A DNA stretch of 64,000 bases from Gudongella sp964575895 (GCA_964575895.1 CAZNTE010000008.1:31569-95568), one strand, 5' to 3'. Positions 39,774-50,343 are shown, numbered from the stretch's first letter. Program-made: numbers and translations. Notes: generated by a model not told the origin, from the letters alone.

Positions 39774-41159
39774 ATGAATATTGGAATTATTCTGGCAGCT
39801 GGCGAAGGAACTCGTATGAGGTCTAAAAAAGCAAAGGTTCTTCATCCAATATGTGGTAAACCAATGATAGAATATGTACTTCAGACAGCAAAATCATCCG
39901 GGCTTGAAAAAAATGTGGTTATAGTAGGTCATGGAAAGGATGAAGTTATTTCTCATGTGAAGATGGATGGTGTATTTTTTGAAGAACAACCTATCTACGA
40001 GGGAGCACCTTATGGAACTGGATTTGCTGTTATGCAAGGTCTAAAACATGTATCAGATGACGATCTTGTTGTAGTTTTGTGCGGTGATACCCCATTAATC
40101 ACTGAAACTACAATTAAAAAATTAATTGAATACCATACTGAAAGCAATAATTGTGCAACGGTTCTAACAACAGAACTTGTTGATCCAAAAGGGTATGGGA
40201 GAATAGTTAGACGTGAGAATGGAGACCTACTTAAAATTGTTGAACATAAGGATGCTAACAATTGGGAGTTGGAGATCAATGAAATAAATTCTGGCATCTA
40301 CTGTTTTAAAGGAAGTTATCTTAAAGAATCATTGAGCAAAATTGACAACAATAATATACAGAAAGAATACTACTTAACAGATGTAATATCCATATTAAGC
40401 GATGGTGGATCTAAAGTTGGTGCATTTAAGATTCAGGATGAAACAGAAATTTATGGTATAAATTCAAGAGTTCAATTAGCATTTGCTCAAGAAGTTATGG
40501 TAAACAGAATCAACAGAGTTCATATGGAAAATGGGGTTACATTAATAGATCCAAAATCAATTCTAATTGAAAAGGATGTTATAATAGGAAGGGATACGAT
40601 TATTTATCCAGGAGCAATCCTAGAAGGTAAAACAATTATTGGTGAGGATTGTATAATTAGGGGTAATACTAGAATAGTTGATAGTACAATTGAAAATGGT
40701 GTAGAGATTGAATCTACCTTAATAGAAGAAAGTATTGTTGGAGATAATTGCCATATAGGTCCTTATGCTCATTTAAGACCAAAGAGCATTTTAGGTCAGA
40801 ATATTAAAATTGGTAATTTTGTAGAGGTTAAAAATGCAACCTTAGATGACAATACAAAGGCAAGTCATCTTTCATATATAGGTGATGCTCAGGTTGGTAA
40901 GTCAGTAAATATTGGATGTGGAGTTGTATTTGTAAATTATAATGGACAGTCCAAGTCTAAATCAATAGTAGAGGATAATGCTTTCGTTGGTAGTAATTCC
41001 AACCTAGTAGCTCCAGTGACAGTTAAAAAGTGGGGTTATATAGCAGCAGGATCTACGATTACAGATGATGTAGAAGAAGGAGATTTATCAATTGCTAGGG
41101 CTAGACAAGTCAATAAAGCTGGTTGGGTTGAGAAAAAAGGATTTAAAAAACACAAATAA
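39774..41159 (+). CDS. glmU: bifunctional UDP-GlcNAc pyrophosphorylase / glucosamine-1-phosphate acetyltransferase
   Basis: A 461-residue bifunctional enzyme. The N-terminal uridylyltransferase domain has LAAGEGTRMRSKKAKVLHPI and a CGDTPLI segment; the C-terminal left-handed beta-helix (about 250-455) has hexapeptide repeats and IGNFVEVKNATL, SHLSYIGDA and a GCGVVFVNYNG segment with the acetyltransferase site. It completes UDP-GlcNAc synthesis begun by GlmS. Conserved order spoVG-glmU-prs-pth. The gap to prs is 15 bases, so they share a transcript. Confidence 0.98.
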   Translation: MNIGIILAAGEGTRMRSKKAKVLHPICGKPMIEYVLQTAKSSGLEKNVVIVGHGKDEVISHVKMDGVFFEEQPIYEGAPYGTGFAVMQGLKHVSDDDLVVVLCGDTPLITETTIKKLIEYHTESNNCATVLTTELVDPKGYGRIVRRENGDLLKIVEHKDANNWELEINEINSGIYCFKGSYLKESLSKIDNNNIQKEYYLTDVISILSDGGSKVGAFKIQDETEIYGINSRVQLAFAQEVMVNRINRVHMENGVTLIDPKSILIEKDVIIGRDTIIYPGAILEGKTIIGEDCIIRGNTRIVDSTIENGVEIESTLIEESIVGDNCHIGPYAHLRPKSILGQNIKIGNFVEVKNATLDDNTKASHLSYIGDAQVGKSVNIGCGVVFVNYNGQSKSKSIVEDNAFVGSNSNLVAPVTVKKWGYIAAGSTITDDVEEGDLSIARARQVNKAGWVEKKGFKKHK

Positions 41160-41174
41160 TTAGGAGGAAGTTAA

Positions 41175-42122
41175 ATGAATCTTTGTTTAGGTGGGATTAA
41201 GGTTTTCACTGGAAATTCGAACCGAGATCTTGTTAAAAAAATCTGTCAAGAGCTTGATGTAAATATGGGAGCTTGTGAAGTTACTCATTTTAGTGACGGA
41301 GAGATCAATGTAAACATTAGCGAAACTGTGAGAGGTTGCGATGTATATATAATTCAACCAACAAATTCTCCAGTAAATGATAATTTAATGGAGCTATTAA
41401 TTCTAATAGATGCAGTAAAAAGAGCATCTGCAGGTAGAATTAATGCAGTTATTCCATACTACGGATATGCTAGACAAGATAGAAAGACTAAAGCAAGAGA
41501 ACCAATTACTGCAAAATTAGTGGCAAACTTGATAACTACTGCTGGAGCAGATAGAGTTGTAGCAATGGATTTACATGCTGGACAGATTCAGGGATACTTT
41601 GACATTCCTGTGGATCATTTATCTTCAATACCATTACTTGCTGGATATTTTAAGAATAAAATTTCTGAAGATACAGTAATAGTATCACCTGATTTAGGGG
41701 GAGTATCAAGAGCTAGATTATTTGCTAATATTCTTGACTTGCCTATTGCTATAATAGAAAAGAGAAGACCAAAGGCTAATGTCTCAGAGGTTATGAATGT
41801 AATTGGTGAGATTGAAGGCAAAGATGTTATACTGGTTGATGACATTATTGATACTGCTGGTACAATAGTTAAAGCAGCAAGTGTACTAAAGACATTTGGA
41901 GCTAAGAAGGTTTATGGATGTGCAACCCATGGAGTACTATCAGGTCCAGCCTTGGATAGAATTCACAATTCAGAACTTGAAAAATTTGTTATAACCGATA
42001 CTATCCCGCTATCAGACATGGCCAAAATTGATAAAATTGAAGTAGTAAGTGTTGCTCCACTATTTGCAGAAGCAATTAGAAGAATAAATGGCAATCAATC
42101 TGTAAGTATAATTTTCGAGTAA
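41175..42122 (+). CDS. prs: ribose-phosphate pyrophosphokinase
   Basis: A 315-residue enzyme making phosphoribosyl pyrophosphate for nucleotide, His and Trp synthesis. The pattern IKVFTGNSNRDLVKKI, FSDGEINVNI, YGYARQDRKTKAREPITAK, MDLHAGQIQGYFDIPVDHL, and the PRPP loop VDDIIDTAGT are intact. In Bacillus a ctc gene (ribosomal protein L25 family) lies between prs and pth; here pth follows directly after 26 bases. Intact and of usual length. Confidence 0.98.
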   Translation: MNLCLGGIKVFTGNSNRDLVKKICQELDVNMGACEVTHFSDGEINVNISETVRGCDVYIIQPTNSPVNDNLMELLILIDAVKRASAGRINAVIPYYGYARQDRKTKAREPITAKLVANLITTAGADRVVAMDLHAGQIQGYFDIPVDHLSSIPLLAGYFKNKISEDTVIVSPDLGGVSRARLFANILDLPIAIIEKRRPKANVSEVMNVIGEIEGKDVILVDDIIDTAGTIVKAASVLKTFGAKKVYGCATHGVLSGPALDRIHNSELEKFVITDTIPLSDMAKIDKIEVVSVAPLFAEAIRRINGNQSVSIIFE

Positions 42123-42148
42123 TCTCTTGGGTTTAAGGAGATGGTTTA

Positions 42149-42727
42149 GTGATAATAATAGCAGGTCTAGGAAACCCTGGAAGGGAATATGCACCTACGA
42201 GACACAATGTAGGGTTTGATGTAATAGACGTTCTTGCAGAGAAATATAATATACGAATGAATAAACTAAAGTTCAAGGGTGTAACAGGTGAAGGAACAAT
42301 AGATGGTAAGAAAGTTTTACTACTTAAGCCCAGCACCTATATGAACAATAGTGGACTATCCATTAGGGAAGCAGTGAGTTTTTATAAGGTTGAAATGAAA
42401 GATCTACTAATTATATATGATGATATAGACATCGATTTTGGGACAATTAGAATCAGGAAAAAAGGAAGTGCTGGATCACATAATGGCATGAAATCAATTA
42501 TTTATCACCTTACTGATGATTCATTTCCAAGAATAAAAATCGGGATAGGGAAAAAACCGGAAGGTTATGATCTAGCGGATTTTGTTCTAAGTAAGTTTTC
42601 TCAAGATGAAAGAAAGATTATTGATGAAACTATTAGAAAAGCATCAGATGCAACAGAAGCATTTGTAAAAGATGGAATTGACAATTGCATGAACAATTTT
42701 AATACTAAGACCCCAGCCCAGGATTAA
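42149..42727 (+). CDS. pth: peptidyl-tRNA hydrolase
   Basis: A 192-residue hydrolase that recycles peptidyl-tRNA released from stalled ribosomes. IAGLGNPGREYAPTRHNVGFDVID with catalytic His, LLLKPSTYMNNSG, a YDDIDIDFG segment and GSAGSHNGMKSII identify it. The start is GTG at 42149 behind AAGGAGATGG. The earlier ATG at 42141 runs into a stop. It lies in the conserved glmU-prs-pth-mfd run. In Bacillus it is called spoVC because of a conditional sporulation phenotype. Confidence 0.97.
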   Translation: MIIIAGLGNPGREYAPTRHNVGFDVIDVLAEKYNIRMNKLKFKGVTGEGTIDGKKVLLLKPSTYMNNSGLSIREAVSFYKVEMKDLLIIYDDIDIDFGTIRIRKKGSAGSHNGMKSIIYHLTDDSFPRIKIGIGKKPEGYDLADFVLSKFSQDERKIIDETIRKASDATEAFVKDGIDNCMNNFNTKTPAQD

Positions 42728-42736
42728 ACCTGGGCT
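42715..42736 (+). terminator. weak hairpin between pth and mfd
   Basis: AGCCCAGG pairs with CCTGGGCT around ATTAAA, overlapping the pth stop, but no T run follows. It may be an attenuator or mRNA-processing hairpin rather than a full terminator. Confidence 0.4.
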
Positions 42737-42756
42737 TGTGGTATTGGAGGGAATAG

Positions 42757-45700
42757 ATGAAAGATTTTTTAGTCGATCCATTGTTGGACTTAAAGAGCTA
42801 TGAAAACTTACTAGAAAATATTAAGAGTAAAACCAAACCCATATCAGTTCATGGGCTACTGGATGAAAATTTTGCTCAGTTTTGTTATGCCCTTAAGCAA
42901 CATACAAACAAGCAAATTTTAGTAATAACTTACGAGGACATGAAAGCAAGAAACATTTATGATGACCTTAATAGCTTCTATGAAGGAGAAAACCTTTATA
43001 TATTTCCTAGAAAAGAAATGCTATATTATGATGTAGATGCCTTTAGTTCCGAAAGAACACATCAAAGAATAAGTGTCTTATCTAAACTTAGGGAAGATAA
43101 GATGGCAACAGTTATAACATCAATTGATGCCCTACTTGATAAAATTGTATCAAAGACTCTATTTTACAGTAGTAGTTTTAAAGTCAGTATAAGTGAGGAA
43201 TTAGACTTAAATATAATAATTTCTAACCTTATAACATCAGGATATGAAAGAGTTCCTATGGTTGAATCCATTGGACAATTTAGTCTTAGGGGAGGGATTC
43301 TAGATATATTCCCTGCAAATAGCAAACACCCTTATAGGATTGAGCTATTCGATGAAGAGGTGGACTCCATAAGAAGCTTTGATCACCTTACTCAAAGATC
43401 ATTGGAAGTATTGGAAGAAATAGTAGTCTATCCAGTAAAGGAATTGTTAATTCCAGATAAAGATAAGTTGAGTATTGCTAAGCTAATGGAAAATGACCTC
43501 ATTAAGTATGAGAAGAAGAACAATGAAAGAAAAGCCAGTGATACTGCAGTGGATAAATTCAGCAAGTACATTGAAGCTTTAAGAGATGGAAATCACATAA
43601 ATAACGTGGATATGATATTACCTTACTTAAGTGAAGATAGCATAGGGAACTTTTTAGACTATATGTTGAAAGACTCAATAGTTATTATTGATGAGCCAAG
43701 AAGAATCCTAGAAACAGCTGACAGAATGATGGATAGTTTTAATGATAGGGTATCAGAACTATTTGGAATAGGAGAACTATTAAGTTCTCATTTCAACATG
43801 AGATTTACTTATGAGTACATTAAAGGGAGACTACTTGAAACACAATTAATTACAAGTTCAACATTTCTTAAACAAGACAATGATTTTCCTCCTAAATCCT
43901 TGATCCAGTTTACCTGTAGAACCATGGCGGTATATCATGGAAAACTTGATATATTGAAAGAGGATTTGGAGAGATATTTATATAGAGGGTATAAGATTGT
44001 AATTCTATCTGGAACAGAAGATAGAGGATTGAGACTAAAGGATACACTGGATCACTTAGGTATTGTCAGTGAATATCACAGTAGCAGAAATATTGGTATA
44101 AAAAGCAATCAGATATTCATTACTCCAGGGACATTGAAGGCAGGATTTGAGTATGAAGGTAACAAATTAGCCATAATAAGTGATAGAGAAATTTATGGAT
44201 CAAGCCGCAAGAGATCCAAAACAGATAGAAAAAAGGCAAGAAAAAAAGAAAAGACACTAACATTTGGAGATTTAAGTGAAGGTGACTTTGTGGTTCATGA
44301 GAATTATGGAATTGGTCAGTACCTAGGTGTAGAGCAATTGAACATCCAAGGAATTAGGAAAGATTACTTAAAGATTCAATACAAGGGAAAAGACAGGCTT
44401 TACCTTCCAATTGAACAAATGGGCATGATCCAGAAGTTCATTGGATCTGATTCAATAAAACCAAAGATAAATAAGTTAAGCGGTTCGGAATGGTCTAAGA
44501 CAAAAACTAGAACTAAAAAAGCCATTGAAGAGATGGCAATGGATTTATTGGAACTCTATGCTAAAAGAGAGAAGCTAAAAGGGTACCAATTCTCAGCGGA
44601 TACCCCTTGGCAAAATCAGTTTGAGGATATGTTCCCATATGAAGAAACTGAAGGGCAACTTAGCTCTATTATAGAAATTAAAAACGATATGGAAAAACCC
44701 AAACCCATGGACAGATTACTATGTGGTGATGTTGGATATGGTAAAACCGAAGTAGCCTTAAGAGCAGCCTTTAAAGCTATTATGGAGAGTAAACAAGTGG
44801 CTATTTTAGTACCAACTACAATACTGGCTCAACAGCATTATAACACTATGGTTGAGAGGTTTGGAAATTTCCCTATAAAAATGGAAATGTTAAGCAGATT
44901 TAGGTCCACTGCTCAACAAAAAGCAACAGTTGAGGGTTTGAGAAAAGGATTAATAGACATAGTTGTAGGAACACATAGACTATTATCAAAGGATGTTTTG
45001 TTTAAGGATTTAGGCTTATTAATAATTGATGAAGAGCAGAGGTTTGGAGTGAAACATAAGGAGACTTTAAAGAAAATAAAAGAGTCTGTGGATGTTTTGA
45101 CTTTAACAGCTACACCTATACCAAGAACTCTTCACATGTCCTTGGTTGGAATACGAGATATGTCAGTAATTGAAAATCCACCAGAAGAGCGATACCCCAT
45201 TCAAACCTACGTAACCGAGAATAATAAAACACTGATTAGGGATGCTATTCTCAAGGAAGTGGAAAGGGGAGGGCAAGTCTATTTTGTATATAACAGGGTT
45301 GAAACCATTGATAAAGTAACCATGGAATTACAGCAATTGGTACCAGAAGCAACATTTACCATTGGTCATGGCCAAATGTCAGAAAAGCAATTGGAAAATG
45401 TAATGTTTGAATTTATGAACAAGGAAAAAGATGTTCTTGTATGTACAACCATAATTGAAACTGGATTAGATATACCAAATGTTAATACTATTATAATTCA
45501 TGATGCTGATAAAATGGGTTTATCACAACTTTATCAACTTAGAGGAAGAGTTGGAAGAAGTAATAGAATAGCCTATGCTTACTTTATTTATGAAAAAGAT
45601 AAGGTCTTAAGCGAAGTTGCAGAAAAAAGGCTAAGAGCCATAAAGGAATTTACTGAGTTCGGATCAGGATTTAAAATTGCAATGAGGGATTTAGAAATCA

Positions 45701-46269
45701 GAGGTGCTGGTAATCTTCTAGGGATAGAACAACATGGTCATATAGAATCTATTGGGTATGACCTGTATGCTAAATACTTAGGGGAAGCAGTAAGAAGATT
45801 AAAGGGTGAAGAAATAAAAGAAATACCAGATACTACAGTGGAATTAAAGGTGGATGGATTTATATCATCAGCTTACATTCAAGATGAAGAGCAAAAAATT
45901 GAGATCTACAAAAGAATTGCTGCCATAGAAAGCATCGAAGATTACAGAGACTTAATAGATGAATTAATAGATAGATTTGGAGATTTGCCAAAAGCTGTTG
46001 AAAATCTAATGAATATAGCATATATAAGAGCTTTGGCTATGAGAAACAGCATTAAGAATATAACACAAGTAGGTACTAGTATCAGATTAGATTATGATAA
46101 TGCAGATTTTATAAGTCTACCTATGATACAACATTTAACTGGTGTTTATGGGCTTAAAATTTCTTTTGATATGTCAAAGGATGCAAATATTTCACTTATT
46201 ACTAAAGGAGAAATAATCAATAGGGCCAAGGAATTACTTGAAGAAATTGATAATTTTGCAAAAGGATAA
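42757..46269 (+). CDS. mfd: transcription-repair coupling factor
   Basis: An 1170-residue ATP-dependent translocase that removes RNA polymerase stalled at DNA damage and recruits UvrA. A UvrB-like N-terminal part (about 1-360), an RNA polymerase-interacting CarD-type domain (EGDFVVHENYGIGQYLGVE, near 508), and RecG-like helicase motifs (LLCGDVGYGKTEVALRAAFKA, TTILAQQHY, IIDEEQRFGVKHKE, TATPIPRTLHMS, YQLRGRVGRS) lead into a C-terminal TRCF domain. Full length for the family. The next gene is a PrsA-like lipoprotein; in Bacillus subtilis spoVT occupies this place. Confidence 0.98.
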   Translation: MKDFLVDPLLDLKSYENLLENIKSKTKPISVHGLLDENFAQFCYALKQHTNKQILVITYEDMKARNIYDDLNSFYEGENLYIFPRKEMLYYDVDAFSSERTHQRISVLSKLREDKMATVITSIDALLDKIVSKTLFYSSSFKVSISEELDLNIIISNLITSGYERVPMVESIGQFSLRGGILDIFPANSKHPYRIELFDEEVDSIRSFDHLTQRSLEVLEEIVVYPVKELLIPDKDKLSIAKLMENDLIKYEKKNNERKASDTAVDKFSKYIEALRDGNHINNVDMILPYLSEDSIGNFLDYMLKDSIVIIDEPRRILETADRMMDSFNDRVSELFGIGELLSSHFNMRFTYEYIKGRLLETQLITSSTFLKQDNDFPPKSLIQFTCRTMAVYHGKLDILKEDLERYLYRGYKIVILSGTEDRGLRLKDTLDHLGIVSEYHSSRNIGIKSNQIFITPGTLKAGFEYEGNKLAIISDREIYGSSRKRSKTDRKKARKKEKTLTFGDLSEGDFVVHENYGIGQYLGVEQLNIQGIRKDYLKIQYKGKDRLYLPIEQMGMIQKFIGSDSIKPKINKLSGSEWSKTKTRTKKAIEEMAMDLLELYAKREKLKGYQFSADTPWQNQFEDMFPYEETEGQLSSIIEIKNDMEKPKPMDRLLCGDVGYGKTEVALRAAFKAIMESKQVAILVPTTILAQQHYNTMVERFGNFPIKMEMLSRFRSTAQQKATVEGLRKGLIDIVVGTHRLLSKDVLFKDLGLLIIDEEQRFGVKHKETLKKIKESVDVLTLTATPIPRTLHMSLVGIRDMSVIENPPEERYPIQTYVTENNKTLIRDAILKEVERGGQVYFVYNRVETIDKVTMELQQLVPEATFTIGHGQMSEKQLENVMFEFMNKEKDVLVCTTIIETGLDIPNVNTIIIHDADKMGLSQLYQLRGRVGRSNRIAYAYFIYEKDKVLSEVAEKRLRAIKEFTEFGSGFKIAMRDLEIRGAGNLLGIEQHGHIESIGYDLYAKYLGEAVRRLKGEEIKEIPDTTVELKVDGFISSAYIQDEEQKIEIYKRIAAIESIEDYRDLIDELIDRFGDLPKAVENLMNIAYIRALAMRNSIKNITQVGTSIRLDYDNADFISLPMIQHLTGVYGLKISFDMSKDANISLITKGEIINRAKELLEEIDNFAKG

Positions 46270-46313
46270 AATAATGTATAATAGACTTAGTAAATTTAGA
46301 GAGGATGTTTTAG

Positions 46314-47231
46314 ATGAAGAAGGTAATTAGCATAATTGCATTTATATTGATCCTGGGGGTTTTCTTGTCAGGATGTCAGAAAAGTAATGATGGGATAGTA
46401 GCTAAGGTTGGTAACATAAATATAAGCCAAGAGGAATTTGATGAAGATTATCAAGTATATAAGGGATTATATGAAAAACAATTGGGAGAAGACGTCTTAT
46501 CACAGGTGGGTGTAGATGGTAAGACCTTTGGCGAAACCCTAAAGGAGAATATCCTAAATAAGTTAATCATGGAAACTCTAATTAGTGAAGATAGTGAAAC
46601 AATGGGAATTACTATTACAGATGAAGACTTAAAAGAATATGTTGATGAGTATAAGATTTCTATGGGTGGAGAAGATGGATATTTGGAATTCTTGGAATCA
46701 AATAATTTAAGTGAGAACTTCTTTATTAACTCAATGAGAAAGGAATTATTACTTAACTCTCATAAGGAGAATATTATAGCTGGGTTTAATGTTGATGAAA
46801 ATGAAGCAGAAGAATACTTCCAAAGCAACAAGGATTCTTTAATTGAAGTAAGAGCTAGTCACATTCTCCTTGGATCAGAGGAGGATGCAATTATGATCCT
46901 AGAAAGACTAGATGGTGGAGAAAAATTTGATGATTTAGCTAAAACTGAATCCTTGGACTCTGTGTCTGGAGTTAAGGGTGGAGACCTGGGATACTTCCCT
47001 AGGGGACAAATGATAAGTGAGTTTGAAGAAATTGCATTTTCTCTTGAGCTTGGTGAAATAAGTGAAGTTGTTAAAACGGAAGTAGGATATCACATAATTC
47101 AGTTAGTAGATAAACTAGATACTTTTGATGAATTAGAAGAGAAAGTGTTTGTAGTAATTAAGGAAGATAAATATTTTAATTATATCGAAGAGTTGAAGAG
47201 TAAGGCTGATATAGAGAAGTATCTTGATTAA
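46314..47231 (+). CDS. prsA: peptidyl-prolyl isomerase lipoprotein (PrsA/SurA type)
   Basis: A 305-residue exported foldase. The lipobox FLSGC (Cys21) anchors it outside the membrane. A SurA-like helical N-terminal part (about 25-165) is followed by a parvulin domain (about 170-270: EVRASHILLGSEEDA, GGEKFDDLAKTES, GGDLGYFPRGQM, VKTEVGYHIIQLVDK). It assists folding of secreted proteins. It follows mfd by 44 bases, a gene order common in Clostridia. Catalytic parvulin residues appear intact. Co-transcribed with the downstream flippase gene. Confidence 0.94.
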   Translation: MKKVISIIAFILILGVFLSGCQKSNDGIVAKVGNINISQEEFDEDYQVYKGLYEKQLGEDVLSQVGVDGKTFGETLKENILNKLIMETLISEDSETMGITITDEDLKEYVDEYKISMGGEDGYLEFLESNNLSENFFINSMRKELLLNSHKENIIAGFNVDENEAEEYFQSNKDSLIEVRASHILLGSEEDAIMILERLDGGEKFDDLAKTESLDSVSGVKGGDLGYFPRGQMISEFEEIAFSLELGEISEVVKTEVGYHIIQLVDKLDTFDELEEKVFVVIKEDKYFNYIEELKSKADIEKYLD

Positions 47232-47252
47232 TCATAATTTGGAGGCAAAGTA

Positions 47253-48875
47253 ATGTCTAAAGGACAAAGTTTTATAAAGGGCGCTGCAATTTTAGGGATT
47301 GCAGGAGCTTTGGTGAAAATATTAGGGGCCATTTACAGAATACCCCTGTCAAATATTATTATGGATGAAGGAATTGGATATTACCAGACTGCCTATCCGT
47401 TTTATATACTGCTGTTAACATTATCAACAGCAGGTATTCCTGTTGCCATAGCTAAACTAGTATCAGAGAAAAGAGCTCTGGGAGATTATAGAAATGCCCA
47501 TAAGGTATTTAAAGTAGCTTTAGTAGGACTTTTCTTTGGCGGGGTTTTGACAGCTTTAATTGTTGCCATCGGATCCAGAAAGATAGTTGAGTTTCTAGGA
47601 AATCCCAATGCCTATTACGCTTTGATTGCCTTGGTTCCAGCCCTATTTTTCGTACCGATTATGGGTGCCTTTAGGGGATTTTTCCAAGGAAGACAGAGCA
47701 TGGTGCCAACTGCATTATCACAAGTAATAGAACAATTATTTAGGATAATAACAGGTCTGGTCTTAACATTTATCCTCCTAGGCTATGGAATACCAATTGC
47801 AGCAGGAGGAGCTTCATTTGGTGGATCGGCAGGAGCAATAGCTGGTACTGCTGTAATTATGTTTATTTACTTTAAGAATAGAAAGAGTCTTAAGGATGAA
47901 ATTGAGCTGACAGAAATTAAAACGGATTATCCTGTCAAAAAAATAGTTAGAGACCTATTGATGATAGCAGTACCCATAACCATGGGTTCAGCAATTTCTC
48001 CAACCATGGACACAATAGATGCTGCCTTGGTTTTAAGAAGATTACAATATATTGGTTACTCAGAGGCAACAGCTAATGTTTTATATGGGCATCTAAAAGG
48101 TATGGCTCAAACACTAATCAACTTACCACAAGTTTTTTCCATGGCAATTGCAATGAGTCTAGTACCAGCCATATCTGATGCAAAAGCAAGAAAAGCCAAG
48201 GGAGAGGTTGTTGAACTTATAACATCTGGAATAAGAATTACCCTCTTAATAGGATTGCCAGCAGCATTTGGCTTGTTTGTTTTATCTGAGCCAATTATAG
48301 CCTTGTTATATTATAGAAATACTCCTGAAGCGATTGCAAGTATAGGAACATTGCTATCTTATTTGGCTTTTGGTGTCATATTTTTAACCTTAGTACAATC
48401 TTTAACAGCAATTATACAAGGCCTAGGGAAACCATTTGTTCCTGTGAGAAATCTTCTTGTTGGAGCGATAGCAAAAATTATTTTAACATTTATACTTACA
48501 GGTATACCAGAAATTAATATTAAAGGAGCAGCTATAAGTACAGTTACGGCATATGCTGTGGCTGCAACTCTTGATTTAAGATATATAATTAAGGTTGAAA
48601 AGGTTAAGCTTAATTTAAAGACTATTATTGCTAAACCACTGGTATCTGCCATTGGAATGGGGATTGTAGCTAGGATATCTTACCAAGTAGTCGTTGGTGC
48701 TATAGGAAATAGCAAAGCGACTATTGTTGGAGTCGCTATTGGTGCCTTAGTTTATTTTGCATTACTTATAGTAACTGGTGCTATAACTAGAGAGGATCTA
48801 GAGTTGATTCCTAAGGGTAAAAAGATATTAAAAATAGTTGATAGGTTCACTATCCAAAGAAAAGGGAGAAAATAA
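47253..48875 (+). CDS. SpoVB/MurJ-type oligosaccharide-lipid flippase
   Basis: A 540-residue polytopic protein with about 14 membrane helices, of the MOP-superfamily polysaccharide flippases. GAAILGIAGALVKILGAIYRIPLSNII at the start (split over residues about 9-35), a GAFRGFFQGRQSM segment, PTALSQVIEQLFRI and a LVQSLTAIIQGLGKP segment are typical of the SpoVB/YabM/YkvU group. Members export lipid-linked wall precursors, some in sporulation and some (MurJ-like) in growth. Position before yabN matches Bacillus yabM. Whether it is the vegetative or spore form cannot be decided. Confidence 0.9.
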   Translation: MSKGQSFIKGAAILGIAGALVKILGAIYRIPLSNIIMDEGIGYYQTAYPFYILLLTLSTAGIPVAIAKLVSEKRALGDYRNAHKVFKVALVGLFFGGVLTALIVAIGSRKIVEFLGNPNAYYALIALVPALFFVPIMGAFRGFFQGRQSMVPTALSQVIEQLFRIITGLVLTFILLGYGIPIAAGGASFGGSAGAIAGTAVIMFIYFKNRKSLKDEIELTEIKTDYPVKKIVRDLLMIAVPITMGSAISPTMDTIDAALVLRRLQYIGYSEATANVLYGHLKGMAQTLINLPQVFSMAIAMSLVPAISDAKARKAKGEVVELITSGIRITLLIGLPAAFGLFVLSEPIIALLYYRNTPEAIASIGTLLSYLAFGVIFLTLVQSLTAIIQGLGKPFVPVRNLLVGAIAKIILTFILTGIPEINIKGAAISTVTAYAVAATLDLRYIIKVEKVKLNLKTIIAKPLVSAIGMGIVARISYQVVVGAIGNSKATIVGVAIGALVYFALLIVTGAITREDLELIPKGKKILKIVDRFTIQRKGRK

Positions 48876-48876
48876 T

Positions 48877-50334
48877 ATGTCAAAATTATATATTATAGGC
48901 TTAGGTCCTGGAGATATAGATGCATTGACTTTAGGTGCTATTAATAGAATTAAAAGTGGAGATAAGAATTTTGTAAGGACAGTTAATCACCCAACCATGG
49001 AGTACTTTAGTCGAAATAATATTAAATTCTCATCCTTTGATTATCTGTATGAAGAAAAAGAAGACTTTGCAGATGTATATGAGTCAATTGCAGATACACT
49101 AATACAAGAGCTTGAAACATTTGGAACCATTAATTACTACGTGCCTGGTAATCCTATGGTAGCGGAGAAGAGTGTTAATTTACTCATTGAGAAATTGCCA
49201 AAGGATAAATATGAGATAGTCACTGGTCTTAGTTTTGTAGAGCCAATACTCGAGACAGTTGGGTTGGATCTAATTGAAGGCCTTAAGATCGTTGATGGAA
49301 TTGGACTAAAGTACACAGACATAGATATTAACTCAAATATGATAATTACACAGACTTATAGTAAAATGGTAGTATCTGAACTAAAACTAATTATTTCAGA
49401 AATTTATGGAGATGATTACAAGGTATATCTAATTCATGGAGCAGGATTGAAGGACGAACTAGTTGAATATATACCCATATCAAAACTAGATTGGTCTGAA
49501 AGTATTAACGTACTTACCAGTGTATTTATACCTAAGGTAGACAAGGAGAAGTATAAGATCTTTGATTATAATGATGTGGTTAATTTAACTAAAACTCTAA
49601 GGGGAGAGAATGGATGCCCTTGGGATAGGGAGCAAGACCATAGATCTATTAGGCAGTCACTTATTGAAGAAGCATATGAATTAGTTGAAGCTATTGATGA
49701 AGATGACACAGATCATATAGCTGAAGAAGTAGGAGATTTACTCTTTCAATGCGTGTTTCATACTGAGATAGCTTATGAAAATGGCTATTTTAACCCAATA
49801 AAGGTAACCTCAACCCTTGTAAACAAGTTAATTACCAGACATCCTCATGTTTTTTTTGAAAAAAGTGTAGATAATTCAAAGGAAGTATTATATAATTGGA
49901 ATAAGATAAAGTATGAAAACAGGAATATTACTAGCTTGGCAGAGAAATTGAAAAATATTCCAAAGTTACCAGCATTAATGAGAAGTTTTAAAGTTCAAGA
50001 AAAGGCAGCAGAAGTTGGCTTTGATTGGGATAATTTGGAAGGACCATCTCAGAAGGTCTTGGAAGAATATCACGAAATTCTTGAAGCAGTTAATCTCTAC
50101 GATTCAGACGATACTAGAATCGAAGAAGAAGTTGGGGATCTGATTTTTGCAGTTGTAAACTTATCCAGGTTTTTAAATGTAAATCCTGAAGTTGCTTTGT
50201 CTAAAACCATTGGTAAATTTACAAAAAGATTAGAGAAAATGGAGTTAAAAGCCCAACTAATGGGTATAGTATTGAAAGGAATGACTTTGGAAGAACTTGA
50301 CAATCTGTGGGATGCAGTAAAAGAAGAAGAATAA
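48877..50334 (+). CDS. mazG: SAM-methylase-domain/MazG nucleotide pyrophosphohydrolase fusion (YabN)
   Basis: A 485-residue fusion. Residues about 1-215 are a tetrapyrrole (corrin/porphyrin) methylase-like domain (LYIIGLGPGDIDALTLGA, YVPGNPMVAEKSV); residues about 225-485 carry two MazG units, the first with GCPWDREQDHRSIRQSLIEEAYELVEAID and EEVGDLLFQCVFH (spread over about 245-295) and the second with the metal-binding EEEVGDLIFAVVNLSR. MazG removes non-canonical or stress-related NTPs; the methylase domain's role is unclear. I chose ATG at 48877 after AAAGGGAGAA, two bases beyond the preceding stop. Confidence 0.95.
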   Translation: MSKLYIIGLGPGDIDALTLGAINRIKSGDKNFVRTVNHPTMEYFSRNNIKFSSFDYLYEEKEDFADVYESIADTLIQELETFGTINYYVPGNPMVAEKSVNLLIEKLPKDKYEIVTGLSFVEPILETVGLDLIEGLKIVDGIGLKYTDIDINSNMIITQTYSKMVVSELKLIISEIYGDDYKVYLIHGAGLKDELVEYIPISKLDWSESINVLTSVFIPKVDKEKYKIFDYNDVVNLTKTLRGENGCPWDREQDHRSIRQSLIEEAYELVEAIDEDDTDHIAEEVGDLLFQCVFHTEIAYENGYFNPIKVTSTLVNKLITRHPHVFFEKSVDNSKEVLYNWNKIKYENRNITSLAEKLKNIPKLPALMRSFKVQEKAAEVGFDWDNLEGPSQKVLEEYHEILEAVNLYDSDDTRIEEEVGDLIFAVVNLSRFLNVNPEVALSKTIGKFTKRLEKMELKAQLMGIVLKGMTLEELDNLWDAVKEEE

Positions 50335-50343
50335 GGATAAGAT